From Topomyia yanbarensis (Eukaryota; Arthropoda; Insecta; Diptera; Culicidae): 64,000 bases of DNA. Shown here piece after piece: positions 33,780-46,855 of the stretch. How positions within the stretch are numbered: position 1 is the stretch's first letter; each line of letters starts with the position of its first letter. The translations under genes and the position numbers were made by a program. The notes beneath the pieces were generated by a model that was not told the DNA's origin, searched no databases, and saw only the letters and a list, made by a program, of their open reading frames with translations. The DNA is taken from NCBI RefSeq assembly GCF_030247195.1, contig NC_080671.1:299308917-299372916 (forward strand), in the 5' to 3' direction.

Positions 33780-35736
33780 AGTAAAGGAAGTTTAGGTACA
33801 CTTGAGAAAGATAGACCATAAACTGTCCTACTTTTTTTAAATAACTACTAGATATAAAACTTATTTGTTATAAAGAAAACCTACCCTGGGTTTTATTTTA
33901 GTCCAGCTACTTCTGACTCACCCGTTAGTTTGTCAAAAATTCGAAGTTGTAATCTTTCAATATCCAAACCAAAAATGCCTTGTCGGACAATACTTGAGTT
34001 GAGTACAGGTATAGTGATGATTTGAACATTTTGCTGTTGCATTGACGTTCTCTTCAGAGATATTGAGATACTGTCTGAGATATATTGTGAGTCAAGCCGT
34101 CAACTGAGAAAATAATGCTCTCCCAATATAAAATCGAAAGCGGTTTTTCAAAAGCTTGCTTGTGAAATTATTGAAAAAAAATCTCTTCTCGAATTGCCAC
34201 GCGATGGAAGAAACAATCGTATGTCCGTGATCCGTAGAAAATAAGCTCAAAAAAGCACAAAGTCGAACCTAAAAGCCAAGCCATTAGAACTGGTTACTGA
34301 TGTATGAGGCTCCGCCTGGTCATCATGGTCTGCTGGGGCAAGAAGAAGAGTGCCGTTTGTATCAAGGACAGGGAGGATTCTAAACAAATATTGCTCTAAT
34401 GACGAAATAACCGGTCAATATGCTATAACTAATTTGAAAAACCTGTTTTAATCGACCTAGTGGTGCAATCATTCCTTTCTCATATATTCAAGCTATGATT
34501 CCATAACTGGATATGCTCCATAAGTCTGCTACATTCTTATTACGCTTGGTACCTACATGTATTTCGCTTTTGGCATTTGGCATGTAAAATACAAATTCGA
34601 TTTTTGAAATTTCTGGTATTGTATCCTACATTTGAAACCAAGTTTGTAAAAATCAGTAAGCGTTTGCGAAAAAAATAGGTGTTACATAAACTTAAGAACT
34701 TGGCATTGGTCATTAGTGATCTAGACCCGCAAATACAAAGAATGTTACACCCATTTTAATACCCAGCCAACATTTTGATTCACTTTAATAAGTTGCAATT
34801 TGATTGACTGTACTCTTCAACGATATGAATTGATTGTATAAAATGCACAGATCTCTTCAATGTGAACAGAAGTGGAGGCCATATACGTACAACAAATCGG
34901 TATAGTAGAACTATGTGATTTACGACGAATTTTGATCTCATCAGAAGCATTATACAATCATCTAGCTTATCATTTTGAGTTTATATATGATCAACATTAC
35001 AATCACACATGAAGGTTTATGCAGCTTAAGGTCCCAAGTAACAAGAAGTATTTTTTTAAAAATATGAAAATAAAAAAATCAGGATGAAATTTCCATAATT
35101 CTGTTATAAGACACAGTTACGCCCACACTGGTAGATATGTTTTTCATGGGCGAGGTTGGAGTTACTGGAATATCAGTTATTAGAATTACCTGCTACGATT
35201 TACTTCCAGTTTCGAACCTGAGATCTTCGTATTCCCAGCATAGCCGCTATGTACTCAGCTATTTATACACTGTCAAGCAACGATTATATTTGATCATTTT
35301 TATTGCTTTGTGATTACGATCTAAGAATACCATAATCCAACCTAAATATGGCACTCCAATGATACCTTCTATACCTGTCAAATCACAACCTACATTCTGT
35401 ACTCAAGCCATTTTTATTGCTCAAATATTGAACTAGTTTGGCAGAGAATTTGCGAAGTGCTATAAGAAGGTGACTATTTTTTGAACGATTTTGCAGTATA
35501 ATCCAATTGCAAATTAATTTCTATACAATGTTTCAAACTTGTCTTTATTATTCCGCATGTACAATTTTGTTTTAGGTTGTAGTGGACTAATAAATAACTT
35601 CAAGTCAACATTGTATTTCGATCACAGATTTGCGTTTTATGTTAACTTTTTGCAACAAAACATAATTTTTGCTTGCGCTATTTGTAATTTTGATTTAGTC
35701 TGTCATTATTTGTAATTTATTGTAATGTTTTATATA
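33780..35736. other. Anonymous sequence
   Basis: No gene, inverted repeat or tandem repeat that I can support. Confidence 0.3.
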
Positions 35737-35990
35737 CGATTGCTGGTTTGCTGGGTAATCATTACAGTACCTATTTATATGGAAATTTACTGTGGGATCG
35801 CACTCTTCAACCTGTATCTCCGAAAGCGGAAGTCCGTGCAGTAAAAAAATTAACAGCAGCTTGTGGGAGCGCTATACCGTTCGTTTGCAACAAAGTTTTT
35901 CCATATCGGTTCAGCCATGGCTGTGAAAATTGATCTACACACGTACAACCCCCTCCTCATACTCACACAAACACACACAATGTATTAGCG
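35737..35990. repeat. GGCCCGGAGGGCCGAG-family fragment, inverted
   Basis: ATATGGAAATTTACTGTG... to AACAAAGTTTTTCCATATCGGTTCAGCCATGG is the reverse of sentences seen at 52010-52140 (AAATTCCCATATA, TTTGCACAAAGTTGG). The ORF across it is a by-product. Confidence 0.5.
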
Positions 35991-36359
35991 ACAGTCCGAA
36001 GTTACACGGGTCAACCAGCGTGCTAGCAAAATCAACGGATGAGGGGTAATAAGAACGTGCCATCGTTGGTCAAATGAGAATTCGGTGTCTAGCTTCTTTG
36101 CCAGGAACTATCACGTTGATCGCGACAAAGCAATGAGCTCACTGACTCTAAGTTTCGGTTCGATGTGGAACCTCAATGGCTCAACAAATGCAAGAGCCCG
36201 CGGGTTAAGAAAAGAGCAGGTACAAGAACACAATCCTTCCCTAAGTAATATCTACAGAAGGTGTAGATTTAGTCTGTTGATGTAATGGGGAAAGAACAGT
36301 ATGAATCCGACAGTACCACGTACCAAGTCGTTTAAAGTTTCCCACTCGAGAGTAACAAA

Positions 36360-36495
36360 CACAGACATTTTCTGATCTCGACGATCTTTCTCGTAGGTTA
36401 TATGGTATACGGTACTCGGCCCTCCGAGACTTGACTGGAAAGTCGATTTGAAGGGATTGGAAAGCCTTTCTCTATATCAGAATGGCAAAGAGGGG
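36360..36495. repeat. Second inverted fragment of the same repeat
   Basis: ACAGACATTTTCTGATCTCGACGA and CTCGGCCCTCCG followed by AAAGCCTTTCTCTATAT are the complement of the start of the repeat. Confidence 0.6.
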
Positions 36496-36814
36496 AGACA
36501 TAATGCTGCACCAAAGTAATGAGACCCGAACAAGTTGCGTGTAAGAATCACAGAGGATATGAAAATTTCCGGAATCAAATTCAGGACGGCTTTCAAAGCA
36601 AATCTAGGACATTTCGGCGTGAATGTAACCACCAAATGAAGCTAGTCGCAGTATAGTTCGAAATATACGCCGGAAGATTTCTTCGAAAATTGGGTTTCTA
36701 AACTACAACTGGACTGTAAAATAAAACATTATGGCTAAAACGCGAGTTAGCAAGCTATACGACAAAGATCTGACCAAATTCAACAAGTTTGACTTCAAAC
36801 CGCTACAAGATGGG

Positions 36815-39800
36815 TTGTCTTGTCTTTGTCTTGTCTTTGTCTTGTCTTTGTCTTGTCTTTGTCTTGTCTTTGTCTTGTCTTTGTCTTGTCTTTGTCTTGT
36901 CTTTGTCTTGTCTTTGTCTTGTCTTTGTCTTGTCTTTGTCTTGTCTTTGTCTTGTCTTTGTCTTGTCTTTGTCTTGTCTTTGTCTTGTCTTTGTCTTGTC
37001 TTTGTCTTGTCTTTGTCTTGTCTTTGTCTTGTCTTTGTCTTGTCTTTGTCTTTGTCTTGTCTTTGTCTTGTCTTTGTCTTGTCTTTGTCTTGTCTTTGTC
37101 TTGTCTTTGTCTTGTCTTTGTCTTGTCTTTGTCTTGTCTTTGTCTTGTCTTTGTCTTGTCTTTGTCTTGTCTTTGTCTTGTCTTTGTCTTGTCTTTGTCT
37201 TGTCTTTGTCTTGTCTTTGTCTTGTCTTTGTCTTGTCTTTGTCTTGTCTTTGTCTTGTCTTTGTCTTGTCTTTGTCTTGTCTTTGTCTTGTCTTTGTCTT
37301 GTCTTTGTCTTGTCTTTGTCTTGTCTTTGTCTTGTCTTTGTCTTGTCTTTGTCTTGTCTTTGTCTTGTCTTTGTCTTGTCTTTGTCTTGTCTTTGTCTTG
37401 TCTTTGTCTTGTCTTTGTCTTGTCTTTGTCTTGTCTTTGTCTTGTCTTTGTCTTGTCTTTGTCTTGTCTTTGTCTTGTCTTTGTCTTGTCTTTGTCTTGT
37501 CTTTGTCTTGTCTTTGTGTTGTCTTTGTGTTGTCTTTGTCTTGTCTTTGTCTTGTCTTTGTCTTGTCTTTGTCTTGTCTTTGTCTTGTCTTTGTCTTGTC
37601 TTTGTCTTGTCTTTGTCTTGTCTTTGTCTTGTCTTTGTCTTGTCTTTGTCTTGTCTTTGTCTTGTCTTTGTCTTGTCTTTGTCTTGTCTTTGTCTTGTCT
37701 TTGTCTTGTCTTTGTCTTGTCTTTGTCTTGTCTTTGTCTTGTCTTTGTCTTGTCTTTGTCTTGTCTTTGTCTTGTCTTTGTCTTGTCTTTGTCTTGTCTT
37801 TGTCTTGTCTTTGTCTTGTCTTTGTCTTGTCTTTGTCTTGTCTTTGTCTTGTCTTTGTCTTGTCTTTGTCTTGTCTTTGTCTTGTCTTTGTCTTGTCTTT
37901 GTCTTGTCTTTGTCTTGTCTTTGTCTTGTCTTTGTCTTGTCTTTGTCTTGTCTTTGTCTTGTCTTTGTCTTGTCTTTGTCTTGTCTTTGTCTTGTCTTTG
38001 TCTTGTCTTTGTCTTGTCTTTGTCTTGTCTTTGTCTTGTCTTTGTCTTGTCTTTGTCTTGTCTTTGTCTTGTCTTTGTCTTGTCTTTGTCTTGTCTTTGT
38101 CTTGTCTTTGTCTTGTCTTTGTCTTGTCTTTGTCTTGTCTTTGTCTTGTCTTTGTCTTGTCTTTGTCTTGTCTTTGTCTTGTCTTTGTCTTGTCTTTGTC
38201 TTGTCTTTGTCTTGTCTTTGTCTTGTCTTTGTCTTGTCTTTGTCTTGTCTTTGTCTTGTCTTTGTCTTGTCTTTGTCTTGTCTTTGTCTTGTCTTTGTCT
38301 TGTCTTTGTCTTGTCTTTGTCTTGTCTTTGTCTTGTCTTTGTCTTGTCTTTGTCTTGTCTTTGTCTTGTCTTTGTCTTGTCTTTGTCTTGTCTTTGTCTT
38401 GTCTTTGTCTTGTCTTTGTCTTGTCTTTGTCTTGTCTTTGTCTTGTCTTTGTCTTGTCTTTGTCTTGTCTTTGTCTTGTCTTTGTCTTGTCTTTGTCTTG
38501 TCTTTGTCTTGTCTTTGTCTTGTCTTTGTCTTGTCTTTGTCTTGTCTTTGTCTTGTCTTTGTCTTGTCTTTGTCTTGTCTTTGTCTTGTCTTTGTCTTGT
38601 CTTTGTCTTGTCTTTGTCTTGTCTTTGTCTTGTCTTTGTCTTGTCTTTGTCTTGTCTTTGTCTTGTCTTTGTCTTGTCTTTGTCTTGTCTTTGTCTTGTC
38701 TTTGTCTTGTCTTTGTCTTGTCTTTGTCTTGTCTTTGTCTTGTCTTTGTCTTGTCTTTGTCTTGTCTTTGTCTTGTCTTTGTCTTGTCTTTGTCTTGTCT
38801 TTGTCTTGTCTTTGTCTTGTCTTTGTCTTGTCTTTGTCTTGTCTTTGTCTTGTCTTTGTCTTGTCTTTGTCTTGTCTTTGTCTTGTCTTTGTCTTGTCTT
38901 TGTCTTGTCTTTGTCTTGTCTTTGTCTTGTCTTTGTCTTGTCTTTGTCTTGTCTTTGTCTTGTCTTTGTCTTGTCTTTGTCTTGTCTTTGTCTTGTCTTT
39001 GTCTTGTCTTTGTCTTGTCTTTGTCTTGTCTTTGTCTTGTCTTTGTCTTGTCTTTGTCTTGTCTTTGTCTTGTCTTTGTCTTGTCTTTGTCTTGTCTTTG
39101 TCTTGTCTTTGTCTTGTTTTGTCTTGTCTTTGTCTTGTCTTTGTCTTGTCTTTGTCTTGTCTTTGTCTTGTCTTTGTCTTGTCTTTGTCTTGTCTTTGTC
39201 TTGTCTTTGTCTTGTCTTTGTCTTGTCTTTGTCTTGTCTTTGTCTTGTCTTTGTCTTGTCTTTGTCTTGTCTTTGTCTTGTCTTTGTCTTGTCTTTGTCT
39301 TGTCTTTGTCTTGTCTTTGTCTTGTCTTTGTCTTGTCTTTGTCTTGTCTTTGTCTTGTCTTTGTCTTGTCTTTGTCTTGTCTTTGTCTTGTCTTTGTCTT
39401 GTCTTTGTCTTGTCTTTGTCTTGTCTTTGTCTTGTCTTTGTCTTGTCTTTGTCTTGTCTTTGTCTTGTCTTTGTCTTGTCTTTGTCTTGTCTCTTGTCTT
39501 TGTCTTGTCTTTGTCTTGTCTTTGTCTTGTCTTTGTCTTGTCTTTGTCTTGTCTTTGTCTTGTCTTTGTCTTGTCTTTGTCTTGTCTTTGTCTTGTCTTT
39601 GTCTTGTCTTTGTCTTGTCTTTGTCTTGTCTTTGTCTTGTCTTTGTCTTGTCTTTGTCTTGTCTTTGTCTTGTCTTTGTCTTGTCTTTGTCTTGTCTTTG
39701 TCTTGTCTTTGTCTTGTCTTTGTCTTGTCTTTGTCTTGTCTTTGTCTTGTCTTTGTCTTGTCTTTGTCTTGTCTTTGTCTTGTCTTTGTCTTGTCTTTGT

Positions 39801-42800
39801 CTTGTCTTTGTCTTGTCTTTGTCTTGTCTTTGTCTTGTCTTTGTCTTGTCTTTGTCTTGTCTTTGTCTTGTCTTTGTCTTGTCTTTGTCTTGTCTTTGTC
39901 TTGTCTTTGTCTTGTCTTTGTCTTGTCTTTGTCTTGTCTTTGTCTTGTCTTTGTCTTGTCTTTGTCTTGTCTTTGTCTTGTCTTTGTCTTGTCTTTGTCT
40001 TGTCTTTGTCTTGTCTTTGTCTTGTCTTTGTCTTGTCTTTGTCTTGTCTTTGTCTTGTCTTTGTCTTGTCTTTGTCTTGTCTTTGTCTTGTCTTTGTCTT
40101 GTCTTTGTCTTGTCTTTGTCTTGTCTTTGTCTTGTCTTTGTCTTGTCTTTGTCTTGTCTTTGTCTTGTCTTTGTCTTGTCTTTGTCTTGTCTTTGTCTTG
40201 TCTTTGTCTTGTCTTTGTCTTGTCTTTGTCTTGTCTTTGTCTTGTCTTTGTCTTGTCTTTGTCTTGTCTTTGTCTTGTCTTTGTCTTGTCTTTGTCTTGT
40301 CTTTGTCTTGTCTTTGTCTTGTCTTTGTCTTGTCTTTGTCTTGTCTTTGTCTTGTCTTTGTCTTGTCTTTGTCTTGTCTTTGTCTTGTCTTTGTCTTGTC
40401 TTTGTCTTGTCTTTGTCTTGTCTTTGTCTTGTCTTTGTCTTGTCTTTGTCTTGTCTTTGTCTTGTCTTTGTCTTGTCTTTGTCTTGTCTTTGTCTTGTCT
40501 TTGTCTTGTCTTTGTCTTGTCTTTGTCTTGTCTTTGTCTTGTCTTTGTCTTGTCTTTGTCTTGTCTTTGTCTTGTCTTTGTCTTGTCTTTGTCTTGTCTT
40601 TGTCTTGTCTTTGTCTTGTCTTTGTCTTGTCTTTGTCTTGTCTTTGTCTTGTCTTTGTCTTGTCTTTGTCTTGTCTTTGTCTTGTCTTTGTCTTGTCTTT
40701 GTCTTGTCTTTGTCTTGTCTTTGTCTTGTCTTTGTCTTGTCTTTGTCTTGTCTTTGTCTTGTCTTTGTCTTGTCTTTGTCTTGTCTTTGTCTTGTCTTTG
40801 TCTTGTCTTTGTCTTGTCTTTGTCTTGTCTTTGTCTTGTCTTTGTCTTGTCTTTGTCTTGTCTTTGTCTTGTCTTTGTCTTGTCTTTGTCTTGTCTTTGT
40901 CTTGTCTTTGTCTTGTCTTTGTCTTGTCTTTGTCTTGTCTTTGTCTTGTCTTTGTCTTGTCTTTGTCTTGTCTTTGTCTTGTCTTTGTCTTGTCTTTGTC
41001 TTGTCTTTGTCTTGTCTTTGTCTTGTCTTTGTCTTGTCTTTGTCTTGTCTTTGTCTTGTCTTTGTCTTGTCTTTGTCTTGTCTTTGTCTTGTCTTTGTCT
41101 TGTCTTTGTCTTGTCTTTGTCTTGTCTTTGTCTTGTCTTTGTCTTGTCTTTGTCTTGTCTTTGTCTTGTCTTTGTCTTGTCTTTGTCTTGTCTTTGTCTT
41201 GTCTTTGTCTTGTCTTTGTCTTGTCTTTGTCTTGTCTTTGTCTTGTCTTTGTCTTGTCTTTGTCTTGTCTTTGTCTTGTCTTTGTCTTGTCTTTGTCTTG
41301 TCTTTGTCTTGTCTTTGTCTTGTCTTTGTCTTGTCTTTGTCTTGTCTTTGTCTTGTCTTTGTCTTGTCTTTGTCTTGTCTTTGTCTTGTCTTTGTCTTGT
41401 CTTTGTCTTGTCTTTGTCTTGTCTTTGTCTTGTCTTTGTCTTGTCTTTGTCTTGTCTTTGTCTTGTCTTTGTCTTGTCTTTGTCTTGTCTTTGTCTTGTC
41501 TTTGTCTTGTCTTTGTCTTGTCTTTGTCTTGTCTTTGTCTTGTCTTTGTCTTGTCTTTGTCTTGTCTTTGTCTTGTCTTTGTCTTGTCTTTGTCTTGTCT
41601 TTGTCTTGTCTTTGTCTTGTCTTTGTCTTGTCTTTGTCTTGTCTTTGTCTTGTCTTTGTCTTGTCTTTGTCTTGTCTTTGTCTTGTCTTTGTCTTGTCTT
41701 TGTCTTGTCTTTGTCTTGTCTTTGTCTTGTCTTTGTCTTGTCTTTGTCTTGTCTTTGTCTTGTCTTTGTCTTGTCTTTGTCTTGTCTTTGTCTTGTCTTT
41801 GTCTTGTCTTTGTCTTGTCTTTGTCTTGTCTTTGTCTTGTCTTTGTCTTGTCTTTGTCTTGTCTTTGTCTTGTCTTTGTCTTGTCTTTGTCTTGTCTTTG
41901 TCTTGTCTTTGTCTTGTCTTTGTCTTGTCTTTGTCTTGTCTTTGTCTTGTCTTTGTCTTGTCTTTGTCTTGTCTTTGTCTTGTCTTTGTCTTGTCTTTGT
42001 CTTGTCTTTGTCTTGTCTTTGTCTTGTCTTTGTCTTGTCTTTGTCTTGTCTTTGTCTTGTCTTTGTCTTGTCTTTGTCTTGTCTTTGTCTTGTCTTTGTC
42101 TTGTCTTTGTCTTGTCTTTGTCTTGTCTTTGTCTTGTCTTTGTCTTGTCTTTGTCTTGTCTTTGTCTTGTCTTTGTCTTGTCTTTGTCTTGTCTTTGTCT
42201 TGTCTTTGTCTTGTCTTTGTCTTGTCTTTGTCTTGTCTTTGTCTTGTCTTTGTCTTGTCTTTGTCTTGTCTTTGTCTTGTCTTTGTCTTGTCTTTGTCTT
42301 GTCTTTGTCTTGTCTTTGTCTTGTCTTTGTCTTGTCTTTGTCTTGTCTTTGTCTTGTCTTTGTCTTGTCTTTGTCTTGTCTTTGTCTTGTCTTTGTCTTG
42401 TCTTTGTCTTGTCTTTGTCTTGTCTTTGTCTTGTCTTTGTCTTGTCTTTGTCTTGTCTTTGTCTTGTCTTTGTCTTGTCTTTGTCTTGTCTTTGTCTTGT
42501 CTTTGTCTTGTCTTTGTCTTGTCTTTGTCTTGTCTTTGTCTTGTCTTTGTCTTGTCTTTGTCTTGTCTTTGTCTTGTCTTTGTCTTGTCTTTGTCTTGTC
42601 TTTGTCTTGTCTTTGTCTTGTCTTTGTCTTGTCTTTGTCTTGTCTTTGTCTTGTCTTTGTCTTGTCTTTGTCTTGTCTTTGTCTTGTCTTTGTCTTGTCT
42701 TTGTCTTGTCTTTGTCTTGTCTTTGTCTTGTCTTTGTCTTGTCTTTGTCTTGTCTTTGTCTTGTCTTTGTCTTGTCTTTGTCTTGTCTTTGTCTTGTCTT

Positions 42801-43339
42801 TGTCTTGTCTTTGTCTTGTCTTTGTCTTGTCTTTGTCTTGTCTTGTCTTGTCTTGTCTTTGTCTTGTCTTTGTCTTGTCTTTGTCTTGTCTTTGTCTTGT
42901 CTTTGTCTTGTCTTTGTCTTGTCTTTGTCTTGTCTTTGTCTTGTCTTTGTCTTGTCTTTGTCTTGTCTTTGTCTTGTCTTTGTCTTGTCTTTGTCTTGTC
43001 TTTGTCTTGTCTTTGTCTTGTCTTTGTCTTGTCTTTGTCTTGTCTTTGTCTTGTCTTTGTCTTGTCTTTGTCTTGTCTTTGTCTTGTCTTTGTCTTGTCT
43101 TTGTCTTGTCTTTGTCTTGTCTTTGTCTTGTCTTTGTCTTGTCTTTGTCTTGTCTTTGTCTTGTCTTTGTCTTGTCTTTGTCTTGTCTTTGTCTTGTCTT
43201 TGTCTTGTCTTTGTCTTGTCTTTGTCTTGTCTTTGTCTTGTCTTTGTCTTGTCTTTGTCTTGTCTTTGTCTTGTCTTTGTCTTGTCTTTGTCTTGTCTTT
43301 GTCTTGTCTTTGTCTTGCCTTTGTCTTGTCTTTGTCTTG
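36815..43339. repeat. 11-bp satellite array TCTTGTCTTTG, about 593 copies
   Basis: 6.5 kb of TCTTGTCTTTG head to tail. Only a handful of variants: a 5-bp loss near 37050, a C-to-G pair 11 bp apart (37518, 37529), a 1-bp loss near 39117, a 4-bp loss near 39492, extra TCTTG units near 42841-42856, and T-to-C near 43318. The plus strand lacks A throughout. Neither strand of the unit contains a stop triplet and 11 is not a multiple of 3, so all six frames stay open for over 6.5 kb; the giant ORFs are not genes. Confidence 0.98.
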
Positions 43340-46300
43340 AAATTTCTTGAAAACACAAGGCAATAAAATTTTCTTCTTCTGATGGATACAAGATAAGCAA
43401 ACAAAATCATCCTGCAAGGTTTTGTAAACAAAAATATTTCATTCTATAAAAATCAATTTGATCGTGCTCCCATTTTTTCCAACCCACCAATTTCCACTGG
43501 TGATCATGGAAATTTCTTGAAAACACATGGCAATAAAATTTTCTTCTTCTGATGGATGCAGGATAGGGAAAAAGAATCATTCTGCAAGGATTCTTTCTAT
43601 AAAAATTAATTTGATCGTCCTCCCATTTTTTTCCAACCCACCAATTTCCTCTAGTGATCATGGAAATTTCTTGAAAGCACATGGCAATAAAATTTTCTTC
43701 TTCTGATGGATGCAGGATAGGGAAACAGAATCATTCTGCAAGGATTCTTTCTATAAAAATCAATTTGATCGTCCTCCCATTTTTTTCCAACCCACCAATT
43801 TCCTCTAGTGATCATGGAAACTTCTTGAAAACACATGGCAATAAAATTTTCTTCTTCTGATGGATACAGGATAGACAAACAAAATCATCCTGCAAGGTTT
43901 CGTAAAAAAATATTTCTTTCTATAAAAATCAATTTGATCGTCCTCCCAATTTTTTTCCAACCCACCAATTTCCACTACTGATCATGGAAATTACTTGAAA
44001 ACACATGGCAATAAAATTTGCTTCTTCTGATGGATGTAGAATAGGGAAACAGAATCATTCTGCAAGGATTCTTTCTATAAAAATCAATTTGATCGTCCTC
44101 CCATTTTTTTCCAACCCACCAATTTCCTCTAGTGATCATGGAAACTTCTTGAAAACACATGGCAATAAAATTTTCTTCTTCTGATGGATGCAGGATAGGG
44201 AAACAGAATCATTCTGCAAAGATTCTTTCTATAAACATCAATTTGATCGTCCTCCCATTTTTTTCCAACCCACCAATTTCCTCTAGTGATCATGGAAGCA
44301 CATAGCAATAAAATTTTCTTCTTCTGATGGATACAGGATTGGCAAACAAAATCAACCGGAAAAGTTTCCTAAGCAAAAACAATTGTTTCAATAGAAATCA
44401 ATTTTATTGTCTTCTCAATTTTTCCAACCCACCAATTTCCACTACTGATCATGGAAACTCCTTGAAAACACACATGGCAATAAAATTTGCTTCTTCTGAT
44501 GGATACAGGATAGACAAACAAAATCATCCTGCAAGGTTTCGTAAAAAAATATTTCTTTCTATAAAAATCAATTTGATCGTCCTCCCAATTTTTTTCCAAC
44601 CCACCAATTTCCACTACTGATCATGGAAATTACTTGAAAACACATGGCAATAAAATTTGCTTCTTCTGATGGATACAGGATAGACAAACAAAATCATCCT
44701 GCAAGGTTTCGTAAAAAAATATTTCTTTCTATAAAAATCAATTTGATCGTCCTCCCAATTTTTTTCCAACCCACCAATTTCCACTACTGATCATGGAAAT
44801 TACTTGAAAACACATGGCAATAAAATTTGCTTCTTCTGATGGATGTAGGATAGGGAAACAGAATCATTCTGCAAGGATTCTTTCTATAAAAATCAATTTG
44901 ATCGTCCTCCCATTTTTTTCCAACCCACCAATTTCCTCTAGTGATCATGGAAACTTCTTGAAAACACATGGCAATAAAATGTTCTTCTTCTGATGGATGC
45001 AGGATAGGGAAACAGAATCATTCTGCAAGGATTCTTTCTATAAAAATCAATTTGATCGTCCTCCTATTTTTTCCAACCCACCAATTTCCTCTAGTGATCA
45101 TGGAAATTTCTTGAAAACACATGGCAATAAAATTTTCTTCTTCTGATGGATGCAGGATAGGGAAACAGAATCATTCTGCAAGGATTCTTTCTATAAAAAT
45201 CAATTTGATAGTCCTCCCATTTTTTTCCAACCCACCAATTTCCACTACTGATCATGGAAATTACTTGAAAACACATGGCAATAAAATTTGCTTCTTCTGA
45301 TGGATACAGGATAGACAAACAAAATCATCCTGCAAGGTTTCGTAAAAAAATATTTCTTTCTATAAAAATCAATTTGATCGTCCTCCCATTTTTTTCCAAC
45401 CCACCAATTTCCACTACTGATCATGGAAATTACTTGAAAACACATGGCAATAAAATTTGCTTCTTCTGATGGATGTAGGATAGGGAAACAGAATCATTCT
45501 GCAAGGATTCTTTCTATAAAAATCAATTTGATCGTCCTCCCATTTTTTTCCAACCCACCAATTTCCTCTAGTGATCATGGAAACTTCTTGAAAACACATG
45601 GCAATAAAATTTTCTTCTTCTGATGGATGCAGGATAGGGAAACAGAATCATTCTGCAAGGATTCTTTCTATAAAAATCAATTTGATCGTCCTCCTATTTT
45701 TTCCAACCCACCAATTTCCTCTAGTGATCATGGAAATTTCTTGAAAACACATGGCAATAAAATTTTCTTCTTCTGATGGATGCAGGATAGGGAAACAGAA
45801 TCATTCTGCAAGGATTCTTTCTATAAAAATCAATTTGATCGTCCTCCCATTTTTTTCCAACCCACCAATTTCCACTGGTGATCATGGAAATTACTTGAAA
45901 ACACATGGTAATAAAATTTTCTTCTTCTGATGGATGCAGGATAGGGAAAAAGAATCATTCCGCAAGGATTCTTTCTATAAAAATCAATTTGATCGTCCTC
46001 CCATTTTTTTCCAACCCACCAATTTCCTCTAGTGATCATGGAAACTTCTTGAAAACACATGGCAATAAAATTTTCTTCTTCTGATGGATGCAGGATAGGG
46101 AAACAGAATCAACCGGAAAGGTTTCCTAAGCAAAAACAATTGTTTCAATAGAAATCAATTTTATTGTCTTCTCAATTTTTCCAACCCACCAATTTCCACT
46201 ACTGATCATGGAAACTTCTTGAAAACACACATGGCAATAAAATTTTCTTCTTCTGGTGGATACAGGACAGGCAAACAAAATCATCCTGCAAGGTTTCGTA

Positions 46301-46855
46301 AAAAAAATATTTCTTTCTATAAAAATCAATTTGATCGTCCTCCCAATTTTTTTCCAACCCACAAATTTCCACTACTGATCATGGAAATTACTTGAAAACA
46401 CATGGCAATAAAATTTGCTTCTTCTGATGGATGTAGGATAGGGAAACAGAATCATTCTGCAAGGATTCTTTCTATAAAAATCAATTTGATCGTCCTCCCA
46501 TTTTTTTCCAACCCACCAATTTCCTCTAGTGATCATGGAAGCACATGGCAATAAAATTTGCTTCTTCTGATGGATACAGGATTGGCAAACAAAATCAACC
46601 GGAAAGGTTTCCTAAGCAAAAACAATTGTTTCAATAGAAATCAATTTTATTGTCTTCTCAATTTTTCCAACCCACCAATTTCCTCTAGTGATCATGGATA
46701 TTTCTTGAAAACACATGACGATACATTTTTAAATTTTTATTTGATGCAGGATAGTGAAACAGAATCATTATGTAAGGTTTTCTAAGGAAAAATAATTCTT
46801 ACAATAAAAATCAATTTGATAGCCCTCCCAAATTTTTTCCCACCTTCCTATTTTG
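43340..46855. repeat. 154-173-bp satellite, about 22 units
   Basis: Units delimited by GATCATGG at 43502, 43656, 43810, 43980, 44134, 44288, 44448, 44619, 44789, 44943, 45096, 45250, 45419, 45573, 45726, 45880, 46034, 46204, 46377, 46531, 46690. Three subtypes: a 153-154-bp form with GATGCAGGATAGGG, a 169-173-bp form with TTTCGTAAAAAAATATTTC, and a form with GGTTTCCTAAGCAAAAAC. The last unit is diverged. Minus-strand frames such as GNWWVGKKWEDDQIDFYRK recur simply because the units do. Confidence 0.97.

Noticed and set aside
35748..35933. 61-codon plus ORF
   Set aside because: Lies wholly in an inverted fragment of the dispersed GGCCCGGAGGGCCGAG repeat.
36703..43431. Six ORFs of about 2200 codons each on both strands
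   Set aside because: All are translations of the 11-bp satellite, which has no stop in any frame; periodic 11-residue products, no gene evidence.
43407..46785. Recurrent minus-strand ORFs with GNWWVGKKWEDDQ
   Set aside because: Period equals the satellite unit; frames are broken at random by length variants and no start or domain is shared.
43340..46855. CRISPR-like array
   Set aside because: Repeats are contiguous with no unique spacers, and the context is eukaryotic.
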